Positions 9,611 through 23,071 of a stretch of DNA of 64,000 nucleotides are shown piece by piece. A program made the position numbers and the translations under genes. The notes under the pieces are model-generated. The model worked only from the letters and a program-made list of their open reading frames with translations. It was not told the DNA's origin and searched no databases. The DNA comes from Alnus glutinosa (Eukaryota > Streptophyta > Magnoliopsida > Fagales > Betulaceae): assembly GCF_958979055.1 (NCBI RefSeq), contig NC_084888.1, positions 762,001 to 826,000 on the forward strand, written 5' to 3'. Position 1 is the stretch's first letter. Each line of letters begins with the position of its first letter.

Positions 9611-11798
9611 AGAAACATGCCAACCGTTTTCGGATTTTCAACAATTTATTGCTCGAGTCGTTAGTAATTTGAACAAGAAATGTGAAAAGGTTTTCATAGC
9701 TTCTTTCACGTTTGGTTCCTGATTGAATTTGATTTCTTGCATCTGTCAAAGCCACAACAATAAGATGATCTAGAATGATCCTTTCATATTATTCCAAAAG
9801 ACAAAAAAGGAATTTGTCTTGGCCTTCGCCAAAATAATTGAGGGAAAAACTTATCCAACTAATGGATAAGAACTAAGAAGAGCAAGCTACAACACTATAA
9901 TGGAAACCCTAAACTTTTTAACATGCATTCCTTCACACAAAAGGCACCGTCTGTTGGCACCCACCACTCCCTCCTGAGAAAAGAAATAAATTTGGTTATC
10001 TTTTTTTTGGCACAATAAATAAATGAAAAGAAGATTAAGGAAAGCAAAAGGTGTATTATAGGTTTTGTAAAGGCCGTTTTAGCATCCGATGACATATATA
10101 TATATATATAAAATGCAGCCACCATTTTCAATAGGCCTTTTATTGTGGAATTAATCATTACTGCCCCCAAAGAGTGGAGGAAAAGAAATTGAAAAATAAT
10201 TCAAAGGGGAAGAAAAAAGTTAAGGGTAGGCTCACAAAAACGAAGATCACTCTATTAAAAGCTACTTTTCCAGGAGAGATTACAGGGACAGTGAAAGTAA
10301 AGTACAGTTTGAAAATATTTCTGGCATAATTCTGTGATGATTGGTGCTAATAGATATACAAGACTTTTCTTTGAGTGGGACAAACCTCAGTGGTACCATT
10401 GAGTACACTTGGTGTGACCGTTTAGATTTTTTTATCCTTACAATCAGTCCTTCAAAATTGTTGTTACTTAACAAAAGGTTAAAATTTTTACCAATTTTAT
10501 AAGACTTTTTTTATAAAAATAAAAAATTTACATGATCTATTATATAACAGGTAGTCCGCTCTCTTGTTCAAACAGATGAGTTACACAGAACACTCTCACA
10601 ATTATTATTTGAATTGTTAGCAAATCAAAAAGTAAATGACTAGATATTTGGATCTATTAATGAATGACTTATAATTTATCGTTATATCATAGGTAAAGCA
10701 TTATTTTTTTGTAATGGATCAAATTTATTTATTTATTTATTTTCTTTAAATAAGATTGGATCTTTTAATTCATTTTATTACTTTGACATTTGTACTCTAA
10801 GCCTCTAAAACAATAAAATATTATAATCCAATAGTAAATTTCGGGGGTATTGACAAAATTCAAAATATTGGAAGAATATTGCAAAATGATGGTAATTAGA
10901 GGAGGTAAAATGTAGTTAACTTTTTTTTAATGGCTACTATATCTCTAATCATATGCTAATACATGTAAAAGAGTGGTAAATGTAGCATTAGTCAACAGTC
11001 ATCTGCAGCCCTTGATACATCTTCACTTAATTAACAACAAATCCCCAACGTTCATTCTTTAGTAAATTTTTTTGTTCTCAAATAAAAAGATAATACTCAA
11101 GATTTCATCTTTCAAGACACCCTTTTTGAGATTTTATTCGATCTACTTAAAAGATTCTTCGATAATTGAAACTTCCACAGTCTGTTTGGCCTCTGTCACC
11201 ATCAAATTATAGAACATGTTAAAAACCATATCAAAACACTTTCAATTATGTTGTTGGAAACACTCATTTGGCTAAATTGTATGCAATTTGGTTTATCCTT
11301 TTGTGAATTTCGTACGTCATATATTTAGAGTGTTTTTTGCATAACCTCAATTTTTCCTGTAATTCTTTACAGATTAATGTAATAATCCATGTAAAACTTG
11401 GTATGCCGGTAACTAAATTGTGGATGGACAAACCATATGATAGTCTACATAATATTTTACGTATCACTCATTTTCATAATATTTAAACTGTCATGTAATT
11501 ATAATAAAAATTGTATTACTCAAACGATGGCAGATCAATTGATCTCCATTCTCCTGTGCACCCATTTTACCAAGCTAATAAATAGTAAAACTATTACAGT
11601 AATTAAACCCTCCAAAAACAGAGCAGTTTCTTTATCCTTTCTTTGGTAGAAATTACACACCAAGGAAAAAACAGAGGCCATAAATTAACCCTGTACGTAG
11701 GCATTTAGAAGCAACAACTAACAACTAAAAAACTGTAAAAACAGTAATTTGCTTCTCTTTTTCTTTCTTCTTTTTTTTCAAATTTTCGATTTTGTCCG
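9611..11798. other. Intergenic AT-rich stretch
   Basis: Contains a short (TA)n near 10095-10110 and many A/T tracts. The last about 150 bases should hold the 3'UTR of the DUF4408/DUF761 gene. No other gene was recognised on either strand. Confidence 0.4.
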
Positions 11799-12593
11799 CT
11801 AATTGGTAACCGGGACTGAGCTCTGGTTCCGTAGAACGATGGGAAGGGACTCTTGGCGACGAAACGTCAACTGCCTCGCAATGAAGGCCTCTATGGTGCG
11901 CTGGAACTCCTCGTTGCTTAGCTCGTCCTCCGGAGCTAGAGTGTCTTCGGATTTAACACCTTTCCGGCACTTCTCAGTCTCCGATCGCCGGAGCTTTTCG
12001 CAAGACTTCTCACAACTCTCGCGGTTGAACTTCTCCGACTGAGTCCTACGATACGCCTTCGGATGCTCCAGATCCGAATCCGAGTCCATGTCCGAGTCAG
12101 AGAACATGTTAGCGGCGTCTTCACGAGCGGTCGTGATCATCGCAGTAATAATCTGCTTGTCATGGTAGACGATGGCCTCCGGCAAGTGGGCGGGAGGAAC
12201 CGTTTCGGACTGCGACTTATTGTGGTCGCCGCTGTTTTTGATGATTTCCTCGTAGAGTTCGGTCTCGCCGTCGTGGCCGGACTGGTTTTGGCAGAAGAAC
12301 CGGCCGGACTTGGCGAGGAGAGTGACGATGATAACGTTGCAGAGAAGAAAAACGAAGAGAGGGCTCGCGATGACGCCGGAAAGCTGCCGGAAGTACTCTC
12401 CGGAGATTCTAACGGCGAAAGGGACCCGAGCGAAGGCCCACGAGACGAGGACCACAGCAAGACACAGCTCCGCGTACCGAAAGAGCTTCGCGATGTGAAG
12501 CATTGCGTTCGTTCTCTCACCTTCGTTCTTGGACTGGTAACTCCCACAGGCTTTCTGAGCTTTCAATCCGTCAAAATCGAACAAACCCATCAA
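11799..12593 (-). CDS. DUF4408/DUF761 domain membrane protein, 264 aa
   Basis: Single-exon gene. Two hydrophobic segments lie near the N-terminus (about residues 41-57 and 74-94), the second within a SPLFVFLLCNVIIVTLL stretch typical of DUF4408. The middle is acidic and serine-rich (SDSDMDSDSDLEHP) followed by a basic KSCEKLRRSE region. The C-terminus contains ELSNEEFQRTIEAFIARQ at about residues 224-241, which is the DUF761 signature of plant 'cotton fibre expressed' proteins. The order TM-TM, disordered acidic part, DUF761 tail is the normal architecture, and the length is normal. Function of the family is largely unknown. Start chosen at the first of two adjacent methionines. A TATA box lies about 265 bp upstream. 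Confidence 0.88.
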   Translation of the reverse strand: MMGLFDFDGLKAQKACGSYQSKNEGERTNAMLHIAKLFRYAELCLAVVLVSWAFARVPFAVRISGEYFRQLSGVIASPLFVFLLCNVIIVTLLAKSGRFFCQNQSGHDGETELYEEIIKNSGDHNKSQSETVPPAHLPEAIVYHDKQIITAMITTAREDAANMFSDSDMDSDSDLEHPKAYRRTQSEKFNRESCEKSCEKLRRSETEKCRKGVKSEDTLAPEDELSNEEFQRTIEAFIARQLTFRRQESLPIVLRNQSSVPVTN

Positions 12594-12857
12594 ACACAGA
12601 GAGAAAGAGAGAGAAGCAAAGCGATGGGTGAAGCTGAAAGAGTCTTATTGTGCTATGGCATTGGTTGTCGGAGTGGGAAGTGTTTTCCGGAAAAGTGAAG
12701 AAGGGAAACAGAGACGAAAATCCAAGGAAGAACAGTACTGGCTGTACAGTGAGAGCAGTGAGGCGTCTGCGTCTGGGTTCTGGCTTTCCCTTTCCCCCTT
12801 TGAGGACAATTACTTGCGCCTCGGAGAACTGAACCCTTTCCGTGGACAAATCTTCGT

Positions 12858-12866
12858 CTTTTATAG
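12858..12866 (-). promoter_or_regulatory. Likely TATA box of the DUF4408/DUF761 gene
   Basis: On the minus strand the sequence is CTATAAAAG, a strong plant TATA box, about 265 bp upstream of the ATG at 12593. This implies a 5'UTR of roughly 230-240 nt. Confidence 0.45.
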
Positions 12867-14204
12867 ACACATCGACAGCATTCATATATGTTCAACTAAT
12901 TAAACTTTTTTTTTTTTTTTTTTGAGAAAATATTCAACTAATTAAACTGAAATTATTGTTTAGGTCCTAATTAATGGATCAAGGAGGAGGACCCAGTCCC
13001 ACTGTCCCAGACCCGGTTCGTTGGGATGGTGGGGCAGGCTACGTGGACGCTTTTTAATGTAATTCTTTATGTTGTTTTTTCTATTTATTTTTTGTGTCGT
13101 GCTTTTCGTTTGCTGTGTCTGCTTTGCCTTGTGCCGTGGAATTTGGTCGTGGTGGGGTTTCCTATTACGCGAGAAGATCGCCGGAGTGCTTGGCATCTGC
13201 GTGATGCGATAAGACGTGGGGTTTCACGTGGGCCGTGCCTCAGAATAGTCCCCGTGCGTTCTGGTCCGTTGGTTGGAGCAGATTGCCTCATGGGGCGTGG
13301 CTGTACGGTCTACCCATTCAAAACAGCCATTCTATTTCTATGGCTCGCCGCCTCGCCCGAAACATTTTCTCTCTTTCTACACCTTTTTTAGTGAAGGTTG
13401 CAGAACACATCTAATCCGAGTAATATGATATTAATATTATATATATATATATATATTATATTTTTATTTTATAACTATCTCATCACATTAATGTGACAAT
13501 TTTAATTAATCTTTAAATTTTTTTTTAAACAAAAAAAAAAAAGATCTAAAGATTAGCCGAGACCATCATGTCGACATTTTAAATAGTTACGAGATAAAAA
13601 TATAATTTCTAACATTACTCATAATCTAAAATGCAGGACTCATACATCCGAAACAAGTAAATCTCAATCACCATCTCTTTTAAGAATTTTTATATTTTTC
13701 AAGCAGAGATTCTGATATCTGGTCTTTTTCTCTTTTCTTTTTTTCTTTTTTTTTTTTAATCTAACAAAAAAAAAATTTGTTGTATACGATATTTTTATTT
13801 GTTAAAAAATAAAGACTTAAAAACTGATTGACATAATACATCAAGAAAGTAAAATAGAAATAAAATAAAATGCAACGTAGCATTACTCTAATGTAAATAT
13901 ATATGCTTGAATTGAAAATGAATAGTGGTTGGGATCTGGAGGAAATAGTACTGGTGGGTAGGTAGGAGCCTAGGAGGGTTGGTTATTTTAAATCAACTAT
14001 ATATGAATGAAATACTTGGCGATTAGGTGAAGTTTCTTCTTTTCCGAGATTGAACTACTAAACAAAATTGGTCCATTCCTTTCCTTCTAATCATGACCAA
14101 TACCAAATGGGTCCTATGCGTATTCATGATGAGCTTTGCACTTGGAAGTTAAAACAAGCATTGTTGTTCTATTTTTTCATTTTTATTTTTATTTTTTGAC
14201 ATGT
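12867..14204. other. Upstream flank and gene-poor spacer
   Basis: 13,000-13,390 has higher GC and could be promoter sequence. The open frames there have no recognisable domain. After 13,390 the sequence is AT-rich with a (TA)n at about 13438-13456. No gene is supported. Confidence 0.35.
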
Positions 14205-14290
14205 ACACATAAGAAGAGAGAAGGAGATTCAAACTAGTGACCTTCACTTTCTAAGGCATGGTCTCCAACCGATTGAACTACCTTTTGAAA
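14205..14290 (-). mobile_element. tRNA-derived SINE copy (minus orientation)
   Basis: Read on the minus strand this is GGTAGTTCAATCGGTTGGAG, then ACCATGCCTTAGAAAGTG, then GGTCACTAGTTTGAATCTCC. The first part resembles a pol III box A and the last a box B (GTTTGAATC). The same module recurs at 17833 and 42526, showing it is a dispersed family rather than a tRNA gene. No CCA-type acceptor stem is seen. Confidence 0.6.
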
Positions 14291-17200
14291 ACACACCGTT
14301 GTTCTATTGATTTCATCTTGGTTGGCTAATTTTACATATAACTTATTTATTTATGTATAATACACGTTTGATAAGTTTTAAATTATTATAAATAGAAAAT
14401 GCGCTATACATTCTTCTTCAATCCCGTCCTCTTATTTTTATCTTTCAACGTAATACGTCAATTCGCTTTTAGAGTAATTTTAATTAAAATCAAAATTCAA
14501 TTGACAAAATGTGGCATTAAAAGAAAATATTCTTGCTCTTCCTCCTTGGTCTCTTCTTTTCTGTGATTACTGATTAGCCTTCGCTTAGGAAAAAAAAATA
14601 ATATATATTTGGTCGGGACACATTCAAAGAAGCGTGGACGTCTGGATGTACATCGCAGAGAAAATCTTCGCGCGCTATCACGTGTCCCTCAAACTTAAAT
14701 AGTCCTTCTTTCGTGGCCAAGCAATCTAAAAATATATATTTTTTTTTTTGTTCCCTTGTTTTTTCTTTTTTAAAAAAATTATTGGGAAAAGGACTAACAG
14801 AGCTCCGCTGACAAAGAGAGCAGTACGGTGCTCGACAGACACGCGATTGTTTGTGCTCGAATTTAATCACCATAAATAAAATTCATTTATGAGATGTGAA
14901 GGAACAAGTTGGTCATCCTGGTCAAACACCTTGACACAGTTTTGAGCGATCGACAGATAAAGCCATAAATTTCAGAGTAACATTTTCGTCTTCAATTAAA
15001 TAAGAGGATAGAGATCCTGTCCAATCTCTTGACTCTTGTTCCATGCGAATGCGAGGCAATAAGGCAGAACATCTGATCGTAAAAGATGGCTTTACGTGTT
15101 CGACGCGAACCGTCTGAATACATGTTTGAACAAGTACAATTTTTCTCTCCATTCACATACATCTATTTAGCTATAGAGCAAGGACTATACTTGTTTGACT
15201 AAATGCCTGAACAACTTTAAACCAATAAAATTAGGTTGTTCGGATTTTATTTTGACAAAGTAGCGTCCACGAGTGACCTCGGCTAGGGGGCTGGAGAGCA
15301 GTACTAGAGCGGGCCAGCCATAGTCGTTCTTCCAACTTCCAAAGCCAATGAATTGGTCGTTGAGTCGCTTCACTTCACTTTAGCCCCACCAATGATTGAA
15401 GTTTATTCATTTTTTTATTTTTTATTTTATTAATGATTAACAATGAAACATACAGCGAGACAAAAGCTAAGTTTGATAACAATTTTTACTTTTTATTCTT
15501 TTTTTTTTCAAATAAAAATATTAATAAATAACCTAAAACATAGGGGGTGTTTGATAAATCTTTTTAAAATGTATTTTAATATTTTTGGTGTTTTATTGAA
15601 AAACTATTTTAATAAGACATAAAAATTTTAAAAATAAAAATCAAAGGGTTTGTCAAATTAAATTTTAACAAAATACTCAAAATTATTAACACCTATATCA
15701 GTGGCGCCCCGTGACCCTAATTTTTTTTTAGCAGGTTGAGATTTTCTTTTGGTGTCATGGGAGGTTGTAGAGCGTGTTTCTCCCAAATTCTGACACAAAA
15801 TCTGCACTTGGCAGTTGACATTTATGTTATTAGGTTAATACTGACAAAAATTAAAATTAATTTGAGCTGAAGACAATATATAGTACAATTTATAGCCTGA
15901 ACTCAGTTTCCGGGTCTCAGATATTGCAGGCTGCCATCATTTATTTATTTGCTTTTTGGTCCACACGAAGGCTGGCATTATTTAATTAGGCCAATTGTTA
16001 TTCCACTTGCTTTTACGACCGTACTTTTACGTTTTCGGTCATTTAAAGCATAAAATATTTTTCAAATATAGACCTCATAAAAAATAAAAAATAAAAAAAA
16101 TACTTCTTATCTTTGTATTCCATCAAAATATTATTTTTCAAATAATAATAATAATTTAAAGCAATTATCAAACATAGACATATTCCACAATTTGGTACAA
16201 AATGATAAGACGTTGGAATAGAATTATGTTTCAACTAAATTTTCCAAAATATTCTTTTAAAATTATATTTACACTTTCTCTAGACCTTGATGAGCACCCC
16301 CCCCTCTCCTCTTAGTTGGCGTCATCCTAACCCCTGTGCAGGATGATCTGACCATTGAGTAATACTGTAAAAAGAAGATTCATATTATCTTTGATTCCTC
16401 TCAAAACGTGATTTTTTTTTTAAATCCTGACAATTTATTCTAAGAGTCTAAACTGGAAATAGTGCATAAATTATTGAGAATTTGAATCAAACAATTTCCA
16501 ATAATCTATTTTGGCTTTAAAAGGAGGGAGAAAGAGAAGCTAGTACCACCCATCATCCACTACCAAACAAGGACTATTTTATATTCCTTTACTAGGGCCT
16601 CAATTTCAAACAAGATAGAGAAATCTATGAGCTCCATTAATTTGTTCATATAAAGAGTCTGCATTTGGGCTTTATTCCAGTTCTCCTTCGAGGTATATTT
16701 TATTTTAAGTTATCCAGGTAAGAGAAAGTTGTGCCTTTCTCCCAGTCAACATCATGGTTTTCAAAGTGATTTCTATTCCAACCAGGAGCTTTTTCTTAGA
16801 ACATTATGGTACTTTCTTGCCTGTAAAGTCCTTTGAGAAAATATATGTATAATTCTTGTTAGACATGCCCAGCTTTGAGTTAGTCTTTCATGGCTAGTTT
16901 TCTTTTAATTCTTTAGCATCCGTATATGTGGTCTAGGTGAGCTCCACATAAAGATGACATGACCACTTGTTCCTTCTAATTTTCTTATTTGAAAGACATT
17001 TTTGAAATAAAAGAACTGAATTCTATACAATTAGTTATTCAAATCGTAACCGATAGATAGAAAACTTCGATGAGATTTGTCCGCCCAAAAGTACCTCAAG
17101 TTGCCTGAACATTTTGTCTAGACAGATAGGTTTCGTATGAATCCTCTTCAATTAAGAATTCGGGCAAATTATAATTGGACGAACAAATTACAGACAATCC

Positions 17201-17832
17201 TTATCTGTATACAATATATTCTAGTCCATTAATCAGAAATTCATATTGCCCCATACTGTGCGACATTGGTAATATGCCCTAGGACAGCTTACGTGTATTC
17301 CCCTACGCGGTTTGAACGAGTGGATTGTATTCCATTCCACCATACTTCTTTTTGGTTATTTGCTTTACCAAAAGCATAAAGCATAAAATCCTGTATGCTT
17401 TTTCATGTTTCGTTCTCAGAAATAGTCATGTGTGTGAACTGTTGGATCATTTTTTTTATTTTTTTTTCTTGTTTCTTTTGGAACCGAGTTTGGATCAGAA
17501 TCCAAGGCAAATAGATTAGGCCCATTTTCAACTGGGTCTCAGAAACAATTCTCAGCGCCAAGACCATCACGAAGTTAGACATGGTGATATTGGGAACCCA
17601 CTTTTTTCCAGACATTCTTGGGCCTTATGCTTTAAAACTTAGTTCCCTATTTTGGGCCTAGGCAAAAGAAAGATCGGAGTTTTCTACTAAATTGCATATA
17701 AGCCTACTTGTTCCAAACAGTATGACAGGTGAGCCTTACATCTCGGACTATTTAAAACAACTGATTCCTGCACTTGTATTCTCGATCTGCAGGAATTACT
17801 CGAATTATTCGTAATTCGAACATTTAATTATA
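14291..17832. other. Long gene-poor interval
   Basis: AT-rich with several short open frames that have no recognisable domains. 15,545-15,600 has a GGGGGTGTTTGATAAA start typical of degenerate MITE ends, but its partner end was not found. No RNA gene was recognised. Confidence 0.35.
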
Positions 17833-17905
17833 GGCATCCTTAATCGGCTGGAGACTACGCCTCATGAAGCGGAGGTCACTAGTTCGAATCTCCCTTCCCT
17901 TTCAA
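17833..17905 (+). mobile_element. tRNA-derived SINE copy (plus orientation, partial)
   Basis: The sequence TTAATCGGCTGGAGACTACG, then CCTCATGAAGCGGAGGTCAC, then TAGTTCGAATCTCCC matches the SINE modules at 14205 and 42526. The first bases of box A are missing or diverged, while box B (GTTCGAATC) is intact. Confidence 0.6.
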
Positions 17906-19531
17906 GTTACTTGTTTCTTTGTGTAATTAATTTTTTACTTAATTGTCATATATTCCTTTATCAAGTAATACTCTGTAAGTGATTGATTATAAATAAGAAA
18001 GCCAACACCCAAATATTATTGGGGTGAATTATCACAATCAATCAATATGTCATTTTATTGAGTTCGAGCCGTATTGAAATATAAATAGAGTGATATATAA
18101 GTTAATCATAACATAACATATTTAATTAAACGAATTAAATCTTTTAACTTAAATTTGCTAATTTCAAATTGGACTTGCGAGTCGTGTAAAAAATCATCAG
18201 TCATAAATATCGTCTGGCGATTTCGAATCGTACCAAATCTTTAAGTATAAAATTATATAAATTAACTTAATACGATTAATATGACTAATTCAATTAAATT
18301 GATCAGACGGTTCAGCCATGATAATTAGCTACTAGCATGCACTCAGACCCCGACCCTGACCCACCAGCCGTGAAACACGCACCGAACGTGTTGACCGGAG
18401 CATATTTACTCAGTCAAAAGCACATTCTATCACTTGACGTAAGTGCTCCAAGGAGGAAACGTAACAGAAAACAAGACCTTAGAAAGACAAGACTTGAAAA
18501 TGTCATAAGTTCTGGAAGAGACGGCCACAGACATTCCCAACCAGAAATTGCCACCAAAACCGAGTGCCAAATGGCACGTCGTTCCAGTATGTCATCCTAA
18601 AATTCTACTACCCACATAAATGGATGGATTATCATGTTTTAGAATTTTATTATTTTCAGTATTTATTACTTTAAAAATGTATTTTATTAAATATAATGAA
18701 TCAAACGATATTAATGATTTTCTGAAGGTAATATATATATATGTCAAAGTAACAAAATCTAAATTATTTAATTTAAATGTAATAATTAAGATTTTACCTA
18801 AATTAAAGACAGTAATAGAAAACCTTGACATATAGAAATGAACCAAAATTAATAGACTGAATTTTTCTTCCATGCATCCTTTATCATCCTTCAATTCTTT
18901 AGTGGATAGAGAGTCTCTATGAGTTTTATTTGTTCGAGTAAAACTAAAACCCAAAATACTAGATTATTTTAATAAAAAATTATTAAAAATCTATTTTTTA
19001 TTTTTTTAAAGCCATTGGAATCCTTAATATAACAAACTAGTAATGTTTATATATCATTTTCTTTTTATTTCATAATTATTTTACAAAGTTGATGTAAGTA
19101 GTTAAAATCAATTATTGATTTTTATTTTTATTTTTTCTTTAAACAATGACCGATTAAGAGTTGATTAAGACGATAATATTATAGGATAATTGTAAAATTT
19201 TATTTTTCACTATATTACACTAAGAAACACATGCTTATTTGGAATACTTTTTTCTAATCAGCTTTGAGGAAACTCTGTCCCAGATTCCCAAACTAATGGC
19301 TGGGACATTACCAACGTCTTTCCTTGGTAATTGGAGAGGATCCCCAAGGGGTTCAGCCACATACCTGATTTCGAAGGTTGTCATGCCAATCACCACTAGT
19401 TGATTTGACCAGACCTGACTCCTGAGTCTCCTGCCCCTTGGGTTTCAGTGAAGCCAAGCAATTAACCATTGCCCCCACACGGTACTTCCTTGTTCTCACT
19501 TCCTTAGTCTTTCTGTTCCCACTGAAGAGCA
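17906..19531. other. Gene-poor interval upstream of the LPP gene
   Basis: AT-rich spacer. The last about 150 bases are pyrimidine-rich and probably include the LPP promoter and 5'UTR. No gene was recognised in 17.9-19.4 kb. Confidence 0.35.
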
Positions 19532-21437
19532 ATGATACCAACCCTCACCGTGCTGCGCAAACCGTCCTTCGGAGTCCTTCCCAGTGATCGTCCTATGCTC
19601 AAGTCTATAAATTCTACGTTCTCTGTCGATTTATCCTTGTCAAATTCGAGTTTTTTTGGTGGGTTTGTCTCAACGAAAGGTGTTTGTGAGAGAAATAGAG
19701 TCCAGGGTCTGAACAAAATGGTTAAAGCTTCTGCTTTTAAACGTGGTGATGGTGATGAAGGTGTTAGAGTGCTTCAACAGGAAACTTTTGTTGATGGGTC
19801 ACCCAAGTTTCGTCGGGAGCTTATGGCTGATGGGCTGGAGCCCACCCTCAATAGAATGGTTGGCAATTCTAGATTCTCCCAATCACGGTTTTTTCCTCTT
19901 CATGTCGATGTTTGTTTGTGCGTGTGTGCTCTCAGAAACGAGAGTTCTGGTTTCTATTGATTTGGTCTGATTGATGCAATTATTTTCTGACAATCAAATG
20001 AAGAACTGTTCTGGATTTTTATTTTTTTTTGTTAGTTGGCCCCTTAGGAGCTTAAAAGGTCTATAATTTTAGTTTTAGGCCAATTTGGACAATTCTGCAA
20101 GTGAAAATGCAGTCCATATTCTTTTTACTTTCTTCGCATTAGTTTATTTTCTGTTCTCTGCCTAATGAGAGAAATTTCATTGTATTTGTGGCCTGAGATA
20201 AGAAATATATAGGACCCGTGGTTGGAGCTATATCCAAGGGATTGAATTTTACTACTTTGGAGTCTATGTAGCATTTCTCAATTTCTTATTGTGCTTGTAT
20301 AAGCAACCTTCATATTAGTGCTTGCATCAAATATGTGGAGTATTTAGATGGTTAGATGCTATGAATAAATAGTATCCAAAAGGTGATACTGTTATGAAAC
20401 ACTTCACATGATAGTTGCCTGGCGTTAACCACACATATCTCTAATCTCATATAGATTCCTTTGCTTCCTTTTGAACTTCAGTGTAAATTTCATGCTCAAG
20501 ATATTTCTGTGCTGTACATCTACTTGATTCATCCCCTCTCCCGTATTCTATGTCATTGTATCTGTGTAACTAAATAAAAAAATTAATAAATGAAGAGGCT
20601 CTTTAAAATTCCTTTTCAATAGTATGAGATTCCTGGAAAGTTAGACTGGTGTGGGATTGGGCTGAACCGAAGTGTGAGGAAAAGCAACTTCTTTATTGAC
20701 TTTATAGCTTTAAGTTTAGGTTACTTCATAACATATGTTAATATTAATATACCTCTGTAGATACCAAGTTTTTGGGTCTTGTAACTTTGAGGTGATTGTT
20801 TGTTTATCTTTGCAAAGGTGAGAAAAAGTAACTTCTTTTATGACTTAATGGCTTAATTGCTGTTGATTCACAGAGCAAGTGGCTTGTAGCTGGCCTTTTT
20901 GGTGGTGTCATTCTTTGGAGGCATGATGCGGTAGCCATATGGGCTGCTATGGGGTCTGTTCTAAATTCTATGCTCTCCATTATCCTCAAACGGATACTAA
21001 ACCAAGAGCGACCTGTTTCCACATTGAGATCTGACCCTGGGATGCCATCTACACATTCACAATCCATCTTCTTCACTGTCGCATTTACTATTGTGTCAAG
21101 TAATTTCTCTCATTCCCTCTTTACTTTAAGATCACTTACTCATGCTTTTATGTAATTGTATATATCTTCAAGTGCGTACTGTTGTGTGATGATAAATGCG
21201 AGGTCTGAATGTATAATGCATGAGACTTGTAGTGCTTTCTAAAATATATGCTCATTCCTCCTCGAATTGCAAAAGGATAATTTAGGAGTTGTAGCAATAA
21301 AAGAAGCAACTAATATGAGTACGCCATTCTATTGTTAGCAGCCTAACATATCGAGTAGAATACCCTCTTAATGGTTTTTTCTTTAATAGGATTTTATAGG
21401 AGATATTTCTACATTCCTGGAATTGATATTCTCTCTC

Positions 21438-21501
<64 letters not shown>

Positions 21502-23071
21502 CATCACTTCTAGTGATGGCTCTATCATATGAATGAATTCATGTTAGAAGATCAGACCTTACAGTAATATGTGGAAGAAAATGGAACGATTGCAATTCTG
21601 TGGAATGCTCAGACATAGTCTAGTGTCTGTTTAAGTTCTTTGTTACTTGTTTCTGATTCCTGCATGTGCTTGTGATGAGAAAGAGAGAGAGAGCAGTTTC
21701 CTTGTTGGACTCATAAAGGATAGATGTGCAGTTTCCTTTTTATATTAGTAAAATATCAATATGTTTTGGCTCTATTGCTTACATTTAATGCTTGTTTTTT
21801 TTGCATACTACATTGCAGTTATGGAATGGTTAGGGATGAATGAATTTTCGATAACCATCAGTGGTCTCACCCTGGCATTTGGTTCATATCTGGTACGTAT
21901 CCTCACGTGGATCTTATTATAGTCAAATGTAGCATACTATATATGCTTTTAGCTTAGGTTTCATAGGTGAATGTTCATATTCTTAAAATATTAATAACAG
22001 GCCATGTAAGGCTATTCCAGCTAAAACTTTCCAAATTTCAGAACTTTAAACTAGATGCATACTTATCTTGATATATTTATAGGATAGTAGGGTAAAAATC
22101 TACCAGATGGCCTCCAATAAGACCAATCGACTTCTGTTTGTTCTAAAAGTAAACAAAATAAGGTCTTCCATAGAATACTCATTGTGGAAATATTGATAAT
22201 TGACATTCCGAACAAGAATTAGACATCAAGTTAGTTTGTGAATTATGAGATGGGCTCCATCTCTATAAATATTGTGTAAAAAGACCTTTGTCTAGTGTTG
22301 TGTGTAATATGTTCTAGTAACCTGTAATTTAGTGACAAGAGTTGTGCATAGTTCCAGACTTATTCACAACAGTTTTGAGATGAATGGTGCTATATACATA
22401 TGAGTGTTGTGTGCAAGCAGGTATATTGTCTCCAAGTAGTTCTTGAGTTCCTTTTTTTAGTATCTTTTGTTGGTCATTACCTTCTTTAAGTCCATAATAG
22501 TGAAAGTAGAACTCTTGAATTCTAGGAAATAGAAATTTTCAATAAATTTTTAAATACTTCTAGAGTTGGAGATCTGATCCAGACATATTACAAGATGCAT
22601 GCAGAAAGTAGGAAGCTGTAAAATTTCTGACCTGATTATTACAACAATATATGTTATGAAGAGAACTTGTATATTATTAATTAGTTCACGTACTAATGAG
22701 CAATGATGAGTTAAATGAGGATTACTTTTGCTTTTTTCTGACCCTGATTAATTGGTTGAATTATAGCCTCTGTTCTGTATATTGGATATGACAAGTATGC
22801 TTATGTTTTTCTTTGTGATTGGTGTTTGCAGTCATGGCTGCGGGTCTCACAACAATTTCATACAGTAAACCAAGTTGTCGTGGGTGCTATATTGGGATCC
22901 ATTTTCTCCATTTTGTGGTCATGGTCTTGGGATGCTGTTGTGCTACAAGCATTTATTTCCTCTTTCTGGGTTCGAACAATTGTTGTTCTGGGAGCTGCCG
23001 GATTTTGCCTAGGCTTTCTTGTATATGTGGTTCTCAATTGGTTTAGGGATGAGGACCAATTCTCCAAATAG
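19532..23071 (+). CDS. LPPE: Lipid phosphate phosphatase epsilon, chloroplastic
   Basis: Four exons: 19532-19858, 20874-21099, 21819-21892, 22832-23071, giving 288 aa; all introns are GT-AG. The N-terminal about 60 residues are Ser/Thr-rich and basic, fitting a plastid transit peptide. The PAP2-type phosphatase core follows: K148-x6-R155-P156 (KRILNQERP, motif 1), PSTH at 167-170 (motif 2), and LRVSQQFH with H219 (motif 3). The C-terminus has hydrophobic helices. Members remove the phosphate from phosphatidic acid to give diacylglycerol for plastid glycolipid synthesis, at the envelope. Motif 2 has T for G and motif 3 has Q223 where the classical motif has Asp; as I remember, Arabidopsis LPP-epsilon proteins share this. 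The downstream neighbours match those of At5g66450 (LPPe2). A long (CT)n lies in intron 2. Confidence 0.92.
21430..21498. repeat. (CT)n microsatellite in LPP intron 2
   Basis: Nearly pure CT dinucleotides with one CC interruption, about 68 bp. Confidence 0.95.

Noticed and set aside
12063-12698. 211-codon plus-strand frame
   Set aside because: Antisense shadow of the DUF4408/DUF761 gene and its leader; no recognisable domain.
13026-13391. 121-codon plus-strand frame
   Set aside because: Hydrophobic start, but no family resemblance; overlaps a frame on the opposite strand and no splice partner was seen.
16500-16900. Possible microRNA precursor or structured RNA
   Set aside because: Looked for known plant miRNA words and a long stem; found neither.
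18337-18954. Frames of 87 and 120 codons
   Set aside because: Low complexity or A/T-driven translations with no recognisable motif.
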